DNA of 64,000 nt, taken from positions 186,001-250,000 of the forward strand of contig NZ_FNUJ01000009.1 of assembly GCF_900107925.1 (NCBI RefSeq), written 5' to 3'. Every line of letters starts with the position of its first letter. The first letter of the stretch is position 1. The position numbers and the translations under genes were made by a program. The notes beneath the pieces are model-generated. The model was not told the origin of the DNA, did not search any database, and saw only the letters and a list, made by a program, of their open reading frames with translations. Of the stretch, positions 15,281 to 24,243 are shown piece after piece. The stretch is from Amycolatopsis pretoriensis. GTDB lineage: Bacteria; Actinomycetota; Actinomycetes; Mycobacteriales; Pseudonocardiaceae.

Positions 15281-16345
15281 TCAGCGGCCCTGCAGGGACT
15301 TGACGTTGTTGCCGAACGTCCAGCCCTTCGAGCCGTCCCAGTTGATCGACCAGTCCATCAGGCCCTTCAGCCCCGGGACCGACCGCCACGCCTGGGAAAC
15401 CAGGCTCGGCGACATGTACCCGCCGCCGGCACCTGGCTGCGCCGGCAACCCCGGGACCTGCTTGTCGTACGGCACCCGGATCGTCGTGCCCTGCACGACC
15501 AGGCCGTTGTTCAGGCACTGCGTCTGCACAGTGAAGCCCTGCACGGTCCCGGCCTGGTACGAGTCGCCGGAGCAGCCGTACATCGAGCCGTTGTAGTACT
15601 GCATGTTCAGCCACCACAGGCGGCCGTTGTCCGCGTACTTCTTGATGATCGGCAGGTACGCGCCCCAGATCGAGCCGTAGGTGATGCTGCCGCCGGTCAC
15701 GTACGCGGTCTCCGGCGCCATCGTCAGCCCGAAGCCCGCCGGCATCTGCGCGAGCACGCCGTCGATGATGCGGATCAGGTTCGACTGCGACGCCGAGAGC
15801 GTCTTGATATTGCCGCTGCCGGTGAGGCCGGTCTCGATGTCGATGTCGATCCCGTCGAAGTTGTACTGCTTCAGGATCGGCACGACCGTCGCGACGAACT
15901 TGTCCGCCACCGTCGAGGACGACAGGTCTATACCAGCCGCCGCGCCGCCGATGGACATCAGGATCGTGGCGCCCGCGGCCTTCGCCGCGCACATCTCGGC
16001 GGGCGTGGACACCTTGACGCCGGCGTCCATCCCGTTCTCCCACAACACGGTCCCGTCGGACCGGATCACCGGGAAGGCGGCGTTGATGACGTTGTAGCCG
16101 TGCTGGGCCATGCGGCTGTCGGTGATCGGGACCCACCCCATCCCGGGGTGGACGCCGTTGGCGGCGCCGTCCCAGTTCTCCCAGTAGCCCTGGAGAACCT
16201 TGCCCGCGGGCCGCGGTTTCACCGCGCACGTGTCGGCCTGCACCGCCCCCTGCGCGGGGGCCGACACGAGCAGCGGGACGGCCAAAGCCGCTGCCAGAAG
16301 TGTTCCGAACAGGCGGTTTCTGCGACCGGACATACCGATTCCCAT
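15281..16345 (-). CDS. Secreted GH18 chitinase
   Basis: A 354-residue precursor with a signal peptide (to about residue 34) and a single GH18 barrel. The catalytic DGIDIDIE is at residues 164-171, with Glu171 as acid; SIGG at 131-134 is the preceding conserved strand. There is no chitin-binding module. Hydrolyses chitin to oligomers outside the cell. Starts at ATG 16345 or, possibly, ATG 16333. A near-perfect DasR-type dre site lies 75 bp upstream, consistent with GlcNAc-responsive control. First of a block of secreted hydrolases. Confidence 0.93.
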   Translation of the reverse strand: MGIGMSGRRNRLFGTLLAAALAVPLLVSAPAQGAVQADTCAVKPRPAGKVLQGYWENWDGAANGVHPGMGWVPITDSRMAQHGYNVINAAFPVIRSDGTVLWENGMDAGVKVSTPAEMCAAKAAGATILMSIGGAAAGIDLSSSTVADKFVATVVPILKQYNFDGIDIDIETGLTGSGNIKTLSASQSNLIRIIDGVLAQMPAGFGLTMAPETAYVTGGSITYGSIWGAYLPIIKKYADNGRLWWLNMQYYNGSMYGCSGDSYQAGTVQGFTVQTQCLNNGLVVQGTTIRVPYDKQVPGLPAQPGAGGGYMSPSLVSQAWRSVPGLKGLMDWSINWDGSKGWTFGNNVKSLQGR

Positions 16346-16419
16346 CGTCGTTGAGGGCGAACGCGGCGTGTCCGATCAACATAAGCGCCGCGGGGAACCG
16401 TTGACTACCTACGATCGGG

Positions 16420-16431
16420 TGGTCTAGACAA
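16420..16431. promoter_or_regulatory. DasR-type dre site upstream of chitinase
   Basis: TGGTCTAGACAA matches the known actinomycete dre core TGGTCTAGACCA at 11 of 12 positions. It lies 75-86 bp upstream of the chitinase start, where DasR commonly represses chitinase genes and is released by glucosamine-6-phosphate-type ligands. Confidence 0.6.
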
Positions 16432-16436
16432 CCGTG

Positions 16437-16494
16437 GCTTTCACGTGAAAGCTCCCACCTGGGGGCGGCACTTTCACGTGAAAGTGCCGCCCCC
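16437..16494. repeat. CACGTG-centred palindrome pair, intergenic copy
   Basis: GCTTTCACGTGAAAGC (16437-16452) and a perfect 34-bp palindrome (16461-16494, 17-bp arms) share the core CTTTCACGTGAAAG. Centres are 33 bp apart. The second one ends 10 bp from the stop of the M28 gene, so it probably serves as that gene's 3' hairpin. The sister pair is inside the GNAT gene at 5158-5221. Confidence 0.85.
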
Positions 16495-16503
16495 GGAGGG
16501 GGG

Positions 16504-18108
16504 TCAGACGGTCAGGGTCCAGGAGGACAGGTACCCCGTGTCGGCCGGGCCGACGTCCCGCAGCCGCAGCTGCCAGGCCCCGTTCGCGACCTCCGAAGAG
16601 GCGTTGACGGTGTAGGTCGTGTCGAGGTTCGGCGTCGAGTCGCTGCTGGAGTTCTTCAGCCGGTACGCCGTGCCGTCCGGGGCGACGAGGTCGATCACCA
16701 GGTCACCGCGGTAGGTGTGGGTGATGTGCACCTCGACCTTGGTGGCGTTGGACGCGTTGCGCGCGCAGCCGCCGACGGTCGCCGGGCTGTTCACCGCGGC
16801 CCCCGGGTAGTCCGGGATGTCGAGGCGCGTCGAGTTGGTCACCGGCGCGCACGACGACGTCCCGACTCCGAGCGAGAACGACGCCGTGTGGTCGACGTTC
16901 GCGCCGTCGGCCGTCACGGTGACCGGGAACGTGCCGGTCGGGGTGGTCGACGACGTCGAGATGGTCAGCGTCGACGAGCCGCCGGAGGAGATCGTCGCCG
17001 GGCTGAACGACGCCGTCGCGCCCGCGGGCAGGCCGGACGCCGACAGCGAGATCGACTGCGCGGACCCGGACGTCGTCGTGGTGTTCACCGCGACCTGCAG
17101 CGACTGTCCCGGTTGGACGGTCCCGGCGGTGGGGTTCAGTGCGACGGAGTAGTCGTTGCCCGTCGTCGTCGCGACGGCCAGCTTCCACAGCGCGTACCCG
17201 ATGGCGTCGGAGTTCTTCTCCAGCGGTGTGTCCGGGATGTTGGACGTCGTGTCGCACGCGCGGTGGTAGCAGTTGTCGAACGCCGCACCCGCGGTGCCGC
17301 CCCACTTCTGCGCCTGCGCCGAGCTCTTGATGTCGCCGGCGCCGGTCGCGAGGCCGCCGACCGGGATGCCTGCGCTCTTGAACGACGCGTGGTCGGACCG
17401 GCCGTCGCCTTCGCTGTCGCCCTCGGTCTGGATGCCGATGGAGGAGAAGTACTCGTCGAAGATCGCCTTGACCGAAGCGACGTCGTCGTAGACGAAGTAG
17501 CCCCAGTTCTTCGAGCCGATCATGTCGAAGTTGAGGTAGGTTTTGATCTTCGTGCGCTCACTGCTCGGCAGGTTGTTGACGTAGTACTTGGAGCCGACCA
17601 GGCCGGACTCCTCGTCGGCCCACCAGGCGAACCGGACGCGCTTGGCCATCGTGGGGTTGGTGCGGGCCAGCGTCAGCGCGGTTTCGAGGATCGACGCGCT
17701 GCCGGAGCCGTTGTCGTTGATGCCGGGGCCGGCGCTCACCGAGTCGAGGTGCGCGCCGAGCATGATGACCTGGCTCGCGTCACCCTGCGGCCACTCGGCG
17801 ATCAGGTTCTGCGACTGCCCGATGCAGCTGGTGCACGTCTGCCGCGTGGTCGTGAACCCGGCGTTCTTCAGCAGGTTTTCCACATAGGACACCGAGGCCG
17901 CGTAACCGTTGCCGCGCGGCGACCGCGTGCCGCCGTTGTTGTTGGCGATGGTCTGCAGCTGGTTGAGGTGGGTCTTGATGTTGGCCAGCGAGATGTCCGG
18001 CGCGGCGAGCGCCGTGGCGGGCGCGGCGGTCGCCGCGGGCACGGACACGACGCCCAAGACGGCGGCCAGGGCGGTGACCCCGGCTCCGAATCTGGTCTTC
18101 CACTTCAT
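16504..18108 (-). CDS. Secreted M28 aminopeptidase with Ig-like and P-domain C-terminus
   Basis: A 534-residue secreted zinc peptidase. A signal peptide (about 1-33) is followed by the M28 catalytic domain (about 40-310) with LGAHLDSVSAGPGINDNGSG (His and Asp metal ligands), WWADEESGLVGS (catalytic Glu) and later GRSDHASF and CYHRACDT. An Ig-like Ser/Thr-rich region (about 315-405) and a proprotein convertase P-domain (about 410-534, ending GYLSSWTLTV) follow. ATG 18108 has AAGGAA upstream. The last 200 residues are nearly identical to those of the adjacent M4 protease, implying duplication or gene conversion. Confidence 0.92.
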   Translation of the reverse strand: MKWKTRFGAGVTALAAVLGVVSVPAATAAPATALAAPDISLANIKTHLNQLQTIANNNGGTRSPRGNGYAASVSYVENLLKNAGFTTTRQTCTSCIGQSQNLIAEWPQGDASQVIMLGAHLDSVSAGPGINDNGSGSASILETALTLARTNPTMAKRVRFAWWADEESGLVGSKYYVNNLPSSERTKIKTYLNFDMIGSKNWGYFVYDDVASVKAIFDEYFSSIGIQTEGDSEGDGRSDHASFKSAGIPVGGLATGAGDIKSSAQAQKWGGTAGAAFDNCYHRACDTTSNIPDTPLEKNSDAIGYALWKLAVATTTGNDYSVALNPTAGTVQPGQSLQVAVNTTTTSGSAQSISLSASGLPAGATASFSPATISSGGSSTLTISTSSTTPTGTFPVTVTADGANVDHTASFSLGVGTSSCAPVTNSTRLDIPDYPGAAVNSPATVGGCARNASNATKVEVHITHTYRGDLVIDLVAPDGTAYRLKNSSSDSTPNLDTTYTVNASSEVANGAWQLRLRDVGPADTGYLSSWTLTV

Positions 18109-18143
18109 GGCGGTGAGTTCCTTCGGTGGGGGTTGGGGAAACG

Positions 18144-18194
18144 CCGTGAATGGCACATTGACGGACGTAAAGTCCCTCAATGTGCCATTCACGG
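18144..18194. repeat. Paired-box inverted repeat, copy 3
   Basis: Arms of 18 bp (18144-18161 and 18177-18194) pair perfectly and the loop can extend the stem with GGAC/GTCC. Boxes AATG-GCA-CATT at 18149 and AATG-TGC-CATT at 18179 start 30 bp apart. It lies between the stop of the M4 protease A gene and the start of the M28 gene, so it is probably a 3' element of the former. Confidence 0.85.
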
Positions 18195-18208
18195 ACTTCG
18201 GGGCGGTG

Positions 18209-20473
18209 CTACACGGTCAACGTCCAGGAGGACAGGTAACCGGTGTCGGCGGGGCCGACGTCTCGGATGCGGAGCTGCCACGCGCCGTTCGCGGCTTCCG
18301 AAGAAGCGTTCACGGTGTAGGTGGTGTCGATGTTCGGGGTGGAGTCGCTGCTGGAGTTCTTCAGCCGGTAGGCGGTGCCGTCCGGCGCGACCAGGTCGAG
18401 GACCAGGTCACCGCGGTAGGTGTGGGTGATGTGCACCTCGACCTTGGTGGCGTTCGACGCGTTGCGCGCGCAGCCGCTGACGGTGTTGGGGCTGTTGACC
18501 GCGCTCGCCGGGTAGTCCGGGATGTTCAGCCGCGTCGAGTTGGTCACCGCGGCGCACGAGCCCGTGGTCCCGACGCTCAGCGTGTACTGCGCGGTGTGGT
18601 CGGTGGTGGCCCCGTCGGTCGTGATGGTGATCGGGTAGCTGCCGGTCGGGGTCGACGCGGTCGTCGCGATGGTCAGCGTCGAGCTGCCGCCGGACTGGAT
18701 CGTCGCCGGGCTGAACGTCGCGGTCGCGCCGGCCGGGAGGCCCGACGCCGACAGCGTGATCGACTGCGCCGCACCGGAGGTGATCGTGGTGCTGAGCGTC
18801 GTCGTCGCCGAGGCGCCCGGCTGCACCGAACCCGAAGCCGGGTTCAGCGCGACCGAGTAGTCCGCGCCGCCGCCGCTGCACGAGGTCGGCTCACCGCTGA
18901 CGGTGGTGACGGAGACGGCGTCCCACGCGGCCTTGGTGGCGTTGTACTCGGTGCAGCTGCCCGGGAAGAGCGCGATCGCGGCTTCGAGGGTCGCCTTGCG
19001 GGCGGCCTTGTGGTTCCACGACGAGGTCTTCTTCAGCAGGCCGTTGTAGAAGATCTTGCCGGCCTTCTGGATGCCGACGCCGGTGACGCTGGAGTTGTTG
19101 CAGGTCGGGCTCGTGGGCTTGCCGCCGCCCGGGTTCGAGCCCTCGGCCAGCAGGTAGAACCAGTGGTTCTGCGGGCCGGCCGCCGCGTGCACCTCGGTGC
19201 TCGGGATCGACGACGAGTAGCAGTTCGGGTCGCCGACCTTCGACGGCTGGTACATGTAGCGGATCGGCCCCTGGCCGACCAGGTTGACGCCCTCGCCGAC
19301 CTCGTAGTCCGGCGTGTCCTTGGCGTTGTTCGCGTACGCCTCGGTCAGCGCGCCGAAGATGTCACCGGTCGACTCGTTCATGCCGCCGTTCTCGTTGCCG
19401 GAACCGGCACCGCCCGGGGTGAACTGGAAGATGCCGTGCCCGAACTCGTGGCCGACGACGTCCATCGAGGTGGCCTGGCGCTGGTTGTCCTGCGAGTGCC
19501 CGAAGTGCGTCGACGAACCGTTCCAGTACGCGTTGACGTCGTTCAGGCCGACGGACGCCGGGTAGCCGGTGCCGCTGCCGTTGATGCCGTTGCGGCCCAG
19601 CCAGTCGGCGAGCATCTTCCACTCGGTCTGGACGCTGTAGAGGACGTCGACGCAGCCGGTCTCGAGGTCCGTGCCGGAGCCGTTGCCCCAGTTGTTGTCC
19701 GGTCCACTGTAGACGGAACCGCCCTCGCGGCCGCAGCTGATGCCGGTGCGGCCCGGGTCGCGCAGCGTGTACGTGCTGCCGGACTGCGTGGTGTCGATGG
19801 AGACGTTGCCGACGTAGTAGCTGTTGCCGGTGCCGGCCACGTTCACCGTCGAGGGCTGGGCCTGGGTCCGCGCGCCCGAGGCGAACGTGCGCACGTCGTC
19901 GCGCTTGTCGAGCACCGCGCCGGTCGCCGCGTCGACGAACACGTGCAGGTTGCTCGGCGCGGTCGCGGTGCGCCCGGCGACGACGACCTCGTACGCCAGC
20001 TTCGGGTTCGCCCCGGCCAGCACGACCTTCTCCGGCGTGCTCAAACTGTCCACAGTGGGCAGTTGAGCGCGCGCGGTGGCCGCGGCCTTCGCGGCGTCCA
20101 GCGTCACCCGCGTACCGACGGTGATCGGCGCGGTCTCGGCGGCGCTGGTGCCGCGCACCCGCCCGGCCCCGTCGGCGACGACGACCGCGTCGCCGCCCAC
20201 GACCCGCAGGCCCTGGTAGGTGCGCTGGTAGGCGCCGTAGAAGAGGCCACCGCCACCGGCGGTGAGGCCGACGCGCCGGAACGACTCGGCCGGGCCCCGC
20301 TTGAGGGCGTCGAGCCCGGAAGCGGCGGCCTGGTCGGCCGCGCGGGCCGCGGCCACGTCCGGGGCGGCGGGCTGGGCCTGGGGTGACGCGCTCGCCGGGG
20401 CCACCGGCAGCGCGAGCGTCATGGCGAGCCCGGCGGCGGCCGCCAAGCCCGTTCTGAACCCACGATGGGTCAT
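18209..20473 (-). CDS. Secreted M4 (thermolysin-like) metalloprotease A with P-domain
   Basis: A 754-residue pre-pro-protease. Signal peptide (1-30), FTP/PepSY-type propeptide (about 40-195), then the M4 catalytic domain with the zinc motif HEFGH at 342-346, third ligand Glu367 in NESTGD, and a C-terminal lobe ending near residue 550. An Ig-like segment and a P-domain complete the chain, matching the neighbouring M28 enzyme. ATG 20473 has AAGGAAG upstream. Its promoter (20565-20593) has the same layout as that of protease B. It is downstream of an XRE-TPR regulator gene. Confidence 0.94.
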   Translation of the reverse strand: MTHRGFRTGLAAAAGLAMTLALPVAPASASPQAQPAAPDVAAARAADQAAASGLDALKRGPAESFRRVGLTAGGGGLFYGAYQRTYQGLRVVGGDAVVVADGAGRVRGTSAAETAPITVGTRVTLDAAKAAATARAQLPTVDSLSTPEKVVLAGANPKLAYEVVVAGRTATAPSNLHVFVDAATGAVLDKRDDVRTFASGARTQAQPSTVNVAGTGNSYYVGNVSIDTTQSGSTYTLRDPGRTGISCGREGGSVYSGPDNNWGNGSGTDLETGCVDVLYSVQTEWKMLADWLGRNGINGSGTGYPASVGLNDVNAYWNGSSTHFGHSQDNQRQATSMDVVGHEFGHGIFQFTPGGAGSGNENGGMNESTGDIFGALTEAYANNAKDTPDYEVGEGVNLVGQGPIRYMYQPSKVGDPNCYSSSIPSTEVHAAAGPQNHWFYLLAEGSNPGGGKPTSPTCNNSSVTGVGIQKAGKIFYNGLLKKTSSWNHKAARKATLEAAIALFPGSCTEYNATKAAWDAVSVTTVSGEPTSCSGGGADYSVALNPASGSVQPGASATTTLSTTITSGAAQSITLSASGLPAGATATFSPATIQSGGSSTLTIATTASTPTGSYPITITTDGATTDHTAQYTLSVGTTGSCAAVTNSTRLNIPDYPASAVNSPNTVSGCARNASNATKVEVHITHTYRGDLVLDLVAPDGTAYRLKNSSSDSTPNIDTTYTVNASSEAANGAWQLRIRDVGPADTGYLSSWTLTV

Positions 20474-20777
20474 CGAGGTCTTCCTTCCACGAAGGATGGG
20501 TGTGGTGAAGGAAAAGGGGACGTGTCCCGGGGATCAACAGGAGGTATGCGTCCGGACGCATCCGAGTAAAGGATCAGCGGTTCCGGGCGTCAATGCGCCG
20601 AACGGACCAACACCACGTTCCGGATTCGCCGGTCAATTCGTACAAACCCCGCCGGTGCTGGGGATTCGCCGCGCATTCCGCACCGGAACGACTTTCGTAG
20701 GGACTGTTCCGGACACCATCCGAACGCCGGACGATCTCGATCATCGGGAATCGTTAGTACTGCTCAGGAAAACGATG
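20474..20777. other. 304-bp regulatory gap ahead of protease A
   Basis: No convincing gene. It holds the protease A promoter and four GTTCCGG motifs (plus orientation at 20580-20586, 20617-20623 and 20706-20712; complement at 20683-20689). One of them falls in the -35/-10 spacer. A 28-codon ATG frame on the minus strand (20633-20719) has no ribosome-binding site and no signal sequence. Confidence 0.6.
20552..20593 (-). promoter_or_regulatory. Promoter of M4 protease A with operator-like palindrome
   Basis: Reading the minus strand, -35 TTGACG (20593-20588), a 17-bp spacer containing CCGGAAC, and -10 TTTACT (20570-20565). Just past the -10 lies CGGATGCGTCCG (20553-20564), a near-perfect palindrome over the predicted start site. 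Protease B has the same arrangement at 24203-24243. Confidence 0.7.
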
Positions 20778-22043
20778 TCAGTCGGCTTCGGCGCCCAGCG
20801 CGATCAGCCCGTTCCGCAGCACGTTCGCGGCTTCTTCCTGCTTTCCGGTCTCGCCGAGCAGCTCGCTCAACGGCCGCAGAGCGCGCACCAGCACACCGCG
20901 CGCGCCGAGCCCGGTGGCGAGCTCGACCGCCGCCCGCAGGTACTCCGCCGCGCCGCGGGCGTCGCCGCGCGCCCGGGCCAGCGACCCCAGCTGCAGCCGC
21001 AGTTCCGCGGCCAGCGGCGTGCCCGCGACGACGGCCGGGCGGACCTGGTCGAGCAGCGCGGCCGCCGTCTGCAGCCGGCCCGCCGCCAGGTACTCCGCCG
21101 CCAGCTCGACGGTGATCGCCGGGACGTCGTCCGGCCACGCCGTTTCCCGCGCGGCGCCGAGGTCGGCCAGCGCGCCCTCGACGTCGCCCGCGCGGCCCCG
21201 GACCCGGGCCCGGGCCAGCAGGCAGTGCGCCATCGCCGGGTGCAGCGCGCGTTCCTGCATGAGGTCGTAGGCCGCGGTGATCGACGCGGTCGCGTCGGCG
21301 AACCGGTCGGCCGCCAGGTGGCTGCGGCACACCTCGAGGTGGCTGCGGGTCAGCTCGGCCAGCACGCCCGGGCCGCCCCGGGCGAGCCGCAACGCCGACT
21401 CGGCGTACTCCGCGGCCCGTTCCAGGTCGCCCTGGCGCAGGTGCCGCTCGGCCAGGCAGGCGCGCAGCGTCAGCAGCATCGACGGCTGCGGGTACCCGTC
21501 ACGCAGCAGCTCCGCGTGGCAGGTTTCCAGCAGGTGCAGGGAATACTGCGCCTCGCCCCAGCCGGACAGCACCGCCGCGCGCAGCGGCACGACCATCGCC
21601 CGCACCGGCGGTGGCTCGCCCGACAACGTCGTTTCGGCCTCCGAGACGTACTTCGTGCGGATCTCACCGGTCGAGTACCCGGCCAGCCACAGCAACGCGA
21701 TCCCGGCCTGCCGCGGCCGGTCCAGGCGTTCGGCCTGACGGCGGAGCCGCTGCATCCGCGGGATCGCGCGGCGGGCGTCGCCGGCCAGGAACCGTTCCGC
21801 CGTCTCGATGAGCTCGAGGTCGAGCTCGATCAGCTCGCGCGGCGAGCTGCCGCCGAGCAGCTCGTCGGGGTCGATGCCCAGCTGCTGGGCGAAGAACCGC
21901 AGCGCGTCGCCCGACGGCGTCCGAGCGCCGGTCTCGACCGACGACACGTACGCCGCCGAGTACTGCGGTCCGGCCAGTTCGCGCTGCGTGAGCCCGCGCT
22001 CGGTACGCAGCTCACGCAGGCGTTCGCCGACGCTCTCGCTCAC
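20778..22043 (-). CDS. XRE-family regulator with TPR-like C-terminus (A)
   Basis: A 421-residue regulator. The N-terminal XRE helix-turn-helix (residues 6-60) reads LRELRTERGLTQRELAGPQY then SSVETGARTPSGDALRFFAQ. The remaining 340 residues are repeated helical hairpins rich in Ala, Leu and Arg, as in tetratricopeptide regulators of the RRNPP or SARP-like type. It precedes protease A in the same direction with a 304-bp gap and is a paralogue of the gene at 24791, which precedes protease B. It probably controls the adjacent protease, perhaps in response to a peptide, but the ligand is unknown. Confidence 0.87.
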   Translation of the reverse strand: MSESVGERLRELRTERGLTQRELAGPQYSAAYVSSVETGARTPSGDALRFFAQQLGIDPDELLGGSSPRELIELDLELIETAERFLAGDARRAIPRMQRLRRQAERLDRPRQAGIALLWLAGYSTGEIRTKYVSEAETTLSGEPPPVRAMVVPLRAAVLSGWGEAQYSLHLLETCHAELLRDGYPQPSMLLTLRACLAERHLRQGDLERAAEYAESALRLARGGPGVLAELTRSHLEVCRSHLAADRFADATASITAAYDLMQERALHPAMAHCLLARARVRGRAGDVEGALADLGAARETAWPDDVPAITVELAAEYLAAGRLQTAAALLDQVRPAVVAGTPLAAELRLQLGSLARARGDARGAAEYLRAAVELATGLGARGVLVRALRPLSELLGETGKQEEAANVLRNGLIALGAEAD

Positions 22044-22074
22044 TCGGGTCGCCCTTCCACCGGTTCAGGGTAGG

Positions 22075-22111
22075 CCGCGCGGCGGCGGGGGAGTCGCCCG
22101 CCGCCGCGCGG
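22075..22111. terminator. GC-rich hairpin after protease B
   Basis: Perfect 15-bp arms (22075-22089 and 22097-22111) with a 7-base loop, located 7-43 bp past the protease B stop and ahead of the XRE-A start at 22043. No T-tract on either side. Confidence 0.65.
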
Positions 22112-22117
22112 CGGGGA

Positions 22118-24142
22118 TCAGCAGGCGCCGGCGTCGCTCCACACGGCCCACGAGCCGGGCGCGCCGGGCTCGGCACCGGTCGAGTACCACGTGGACGTCC
22201 ACTTGTGACCGTTGTGCCCGACGACGTCGTTGGGCACGTAGCCCTTCGCGGAATCCCACTCGGCGATGCCGTCGCAGCCGGTCGGCGGGGTGCCGGTGCC
22301 GACCGTCAGCGAGAACTGCGCGGTGTGGTCGGCGTCGGTGCCGTCGCCGGTGACCGTCACCTGGCTGGTGCCCTGCGGCGTGGTGGCCGAGGTGGTGATG
22401 GTCAGCGTCGCGGTGCCGCCGGACTGGACGCTCGCCGGGCTGATCGTCGCCTTCGCGCCCTCGGGCAGGCCGGTGGCGAGCAGCTGGACGGTCTGGGCGT
22501 TGCCCGAGGTGACCCGCGTGGTGATGGTCGTGGTCGCGGTCTGTCCGGGTTGGACGGACGCGGACGTCGGCGACAGCGTCAGCGAGTAGTCGTTGCCGGC
22601 CGGCGGCTGGCCGCTGCAGGTCGGCTCACCGCTGACGGCCGGGACGCTCACGGCGTCCCACGCGGCCTTGGTGGCGTTGAACTCCGTGCAGCTGCCCGGG
22701 AAGAGCGCGACCGCGGCTTCGAGCGTGGCCTTGCGGGCCGCGCGGTGGTTCCACGACGACGTCTTCTTGAGGAGGCCGTTGTAGAAGATCTTGCCGGCCT
22801 TCTGGATGCCGATGCCGGTGACGGTGCTGCCGTTGCACGTCGGGCTGGCCGGGGAAGCGTTGCTGCCCTGGGAAAGCAGGTAGAACCAGTGGTTCTGCGG
22901 CCCCGCGGCGGCGTGCACCTCGGTGCTCGGGATCGACGACGAGTAGCAGTTCGGGTCGCCGACCTGGCTCGGGTTGTACATGTAGCGGATCGGGCCCTGG
23001 CCCACGAGGTTGACGCCCTCGCCGACGGTGAAGTCCGGCCGGTCGACGGGGTTGTTGGCGTAGGCCTCGGTCAGCGCGCCGAAGATGTCGCCGGTGGACT
23101 CGTTGAGCCCGCCGTTCTCGTTGCCGGAGCCGGCGCCGCCGGGCGTGGTCTGGAAGATGGCGTGCCCGAACTCGTGGCCGACGACGTCCATCGGCGTGGC
23201 CTGGCGGCGGTTGTCCTGCGAGTGCCCGAAGTGGGTCGAGGAGCCGTCCCAGTAGGCGTTGACGTCGTTGAGGCCGACGCTGGCGCGGAAGCCGCCGCCG
23301 GCGCCGTCGATGCCGTTGCGGCCCAGCCAGTCGCCGAGCATCTTCCACTCGGTCTGGACGCTGTAGAGCGTGTCGACGCAGCCGGTTTCGAGGTCGGTGC
23401 CGGAGCCGTTGCCCCAGGTGTTGCTGCTCTTGGTGAAGATCGCGCCGCCTTCGCGGCCGCAGGCGATCCCGCGGCGGCTCGGGTCGGTCATCGAGTAGGA
23501 GCTGCCGGAGCCGGACGTGTCGATCGAGACGGTGCCGGCGTAGTAGGAGTTGCCGGTGCCGGCTTCGCGGACGTCGTCGCGGGTGTCGAGGACCTGGCCG
23601 GTCGCGCTGTCGACGAAGACGTGCAGCTTGGTCGGGTGGGCTTGGTTGTGGCCCGAGACGACGACCTCGTAGGCGAGCTTCGGGGCGTCCCCGGCGAGCA
23701 CGACGAGCTTGGGCGCGGTCGTGCTGTCCACTTGGGACACCTTCGTGCGCGCGATCTTCGTCGCTTGCCCGGCGTCGAGGGTGGCCTGGGTCTTGACGGT
23801 GATGGGTGCGGTGCGCGCGGCTTCGGTGCCGCGGACGTGCCCGGCCCCGTCGGCGACGACGACGGCATCCCCGCCGACGACCGGCAGGCCGTGGTAGGTG
23901 CGCTGGTAGGAGGCGTAGAAGAGGCCACCGCCACCGGGGGTGACGCCGGTGCGGAGGAAGGTCTCACCGGCACCCTTGGCAAGCCGGTCGACGCCGTTGA
24001 GCGCGGCCTGGTCGGCGGCCCGCGCGGCAAGCGCTTCGGGGGGAGCGGCGGGCGTGGGAGCGGCGGCGGCCGGGATCGCCGGCACCGCGGCGAAGGTCAG
24101 GGCCAGGCCGGCGATCGCCGCCAGCCCTCGTGGGGATCTCAT
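22118..24142 (-). CDS. Secreted M4 (thermolysin-like) metalloprotease B with CBM5/12-like C-terminus
   Basis: A 674-residue pre-pro-protease, paralogue of protease A across signal, propeptide and catalytic domain: HEFGH at 323-327 and NESTGD downstream. It shares the Ig-like segment but ends in a 50-residue module with aromatic residues (AEWDSAKGYVPNDVVGHNGH then KWTSTWYS) typical of CBM5/12 chitin-binding domains, instead of the P-domain. That would target it to chitin or similar polymers beside the secreted chitinase. ATG 24142 is preceded by GGAAAGG. Its promoter matches that of protease A. Confidence 0.94.
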   Translation of the reverse strand: MRSPRGLAAIAGLALTFAAVPAIPAAAAPTPAAPPEALAARAADQAALNGVDRLAKGAGETFLRTGVTPGGGGLFYASYQRTYHGLPVVGGDAVVVADGAGHVRGTEAARTAPITVKTQATLDAGQATKIARTKVSQVDSTTAPKLVVLAGDAPKLAYEVVVSGHNQAHPTKLHVFVDSATGQVLDTRDDVREAGTGNSYYAGTVSIDTSGSGSSYSMTDPSRRGIACGREGGAIFTKSSNTWGNGSGTDLETGCVDTLYSVQTEWKMLGDWLGRNGIDGAGGGFRASVGLNDVNAYWDGSSTHFGHSQDNRRQATPMDVVGHEFGHAIFQTTPGGAGSGNENGGLNESTGDIFGALTEAYANNPVDRPDFTVGEGVNLVGQGPIRYMYNPSQVGDPNCYSSSIPSTEVHAAAGPQNHWFYLLSQGSNASPASPTCNGSTVTGIGIQKAGKIFYNGLLKKTSSWNHRAARKATLEAAVALFPGSCTEFNATKAAWDAVSVPAVSGEPTCSGQPPAGNDYSLTLSPTSASVQPGQTATTTITTRVTSGNAQTVQLLATGLPEGAKATISPASVQSGGTATLTITTSATTPQGTSQVTVTGDGTDADHTAQFSLTVGTGTPPTGCDGIAEWDSAKGYVPNDVVGHNGHKWTSTWYSTGAEPGAPGSWAVWSDAGAC

Positions 24143-24202
24143 GGGGCACCTTTCCGGGGAACGCGGGGAGTGTGACCGGCGGAATAACTGCTGTTATTGC
24201 GC

Positions 24203-24243
24203 CGGACGCGTCCGAGTAAAGGTTCCGGTCGTGTGCTGGTCAA
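24203..24243 (-). promoter_or_regulatory. Promoter of M4 protease B with operator-like palindrome
   Basis: On the minus strand: -35 TTGACC (24243-24238), 17-bp spacer with CCGGAACC, -10 TTTACT (24220-24215), then CGGACGCGTCCG (24203-24214), a perfect 12-bp palindrome at the expected transcription start. The layout is the same as upstream of protease A. Confidence 0.72.

Noticed and set aside
20633..20719. 28-codon ATG frame on the minus strand between XRE-A and protease A, considered as a signalling-peptide gene
   Set aside because: No ribosome-binding site and no signal sequence or hydrophobic core; it lies in a region full of operator-like motifs.
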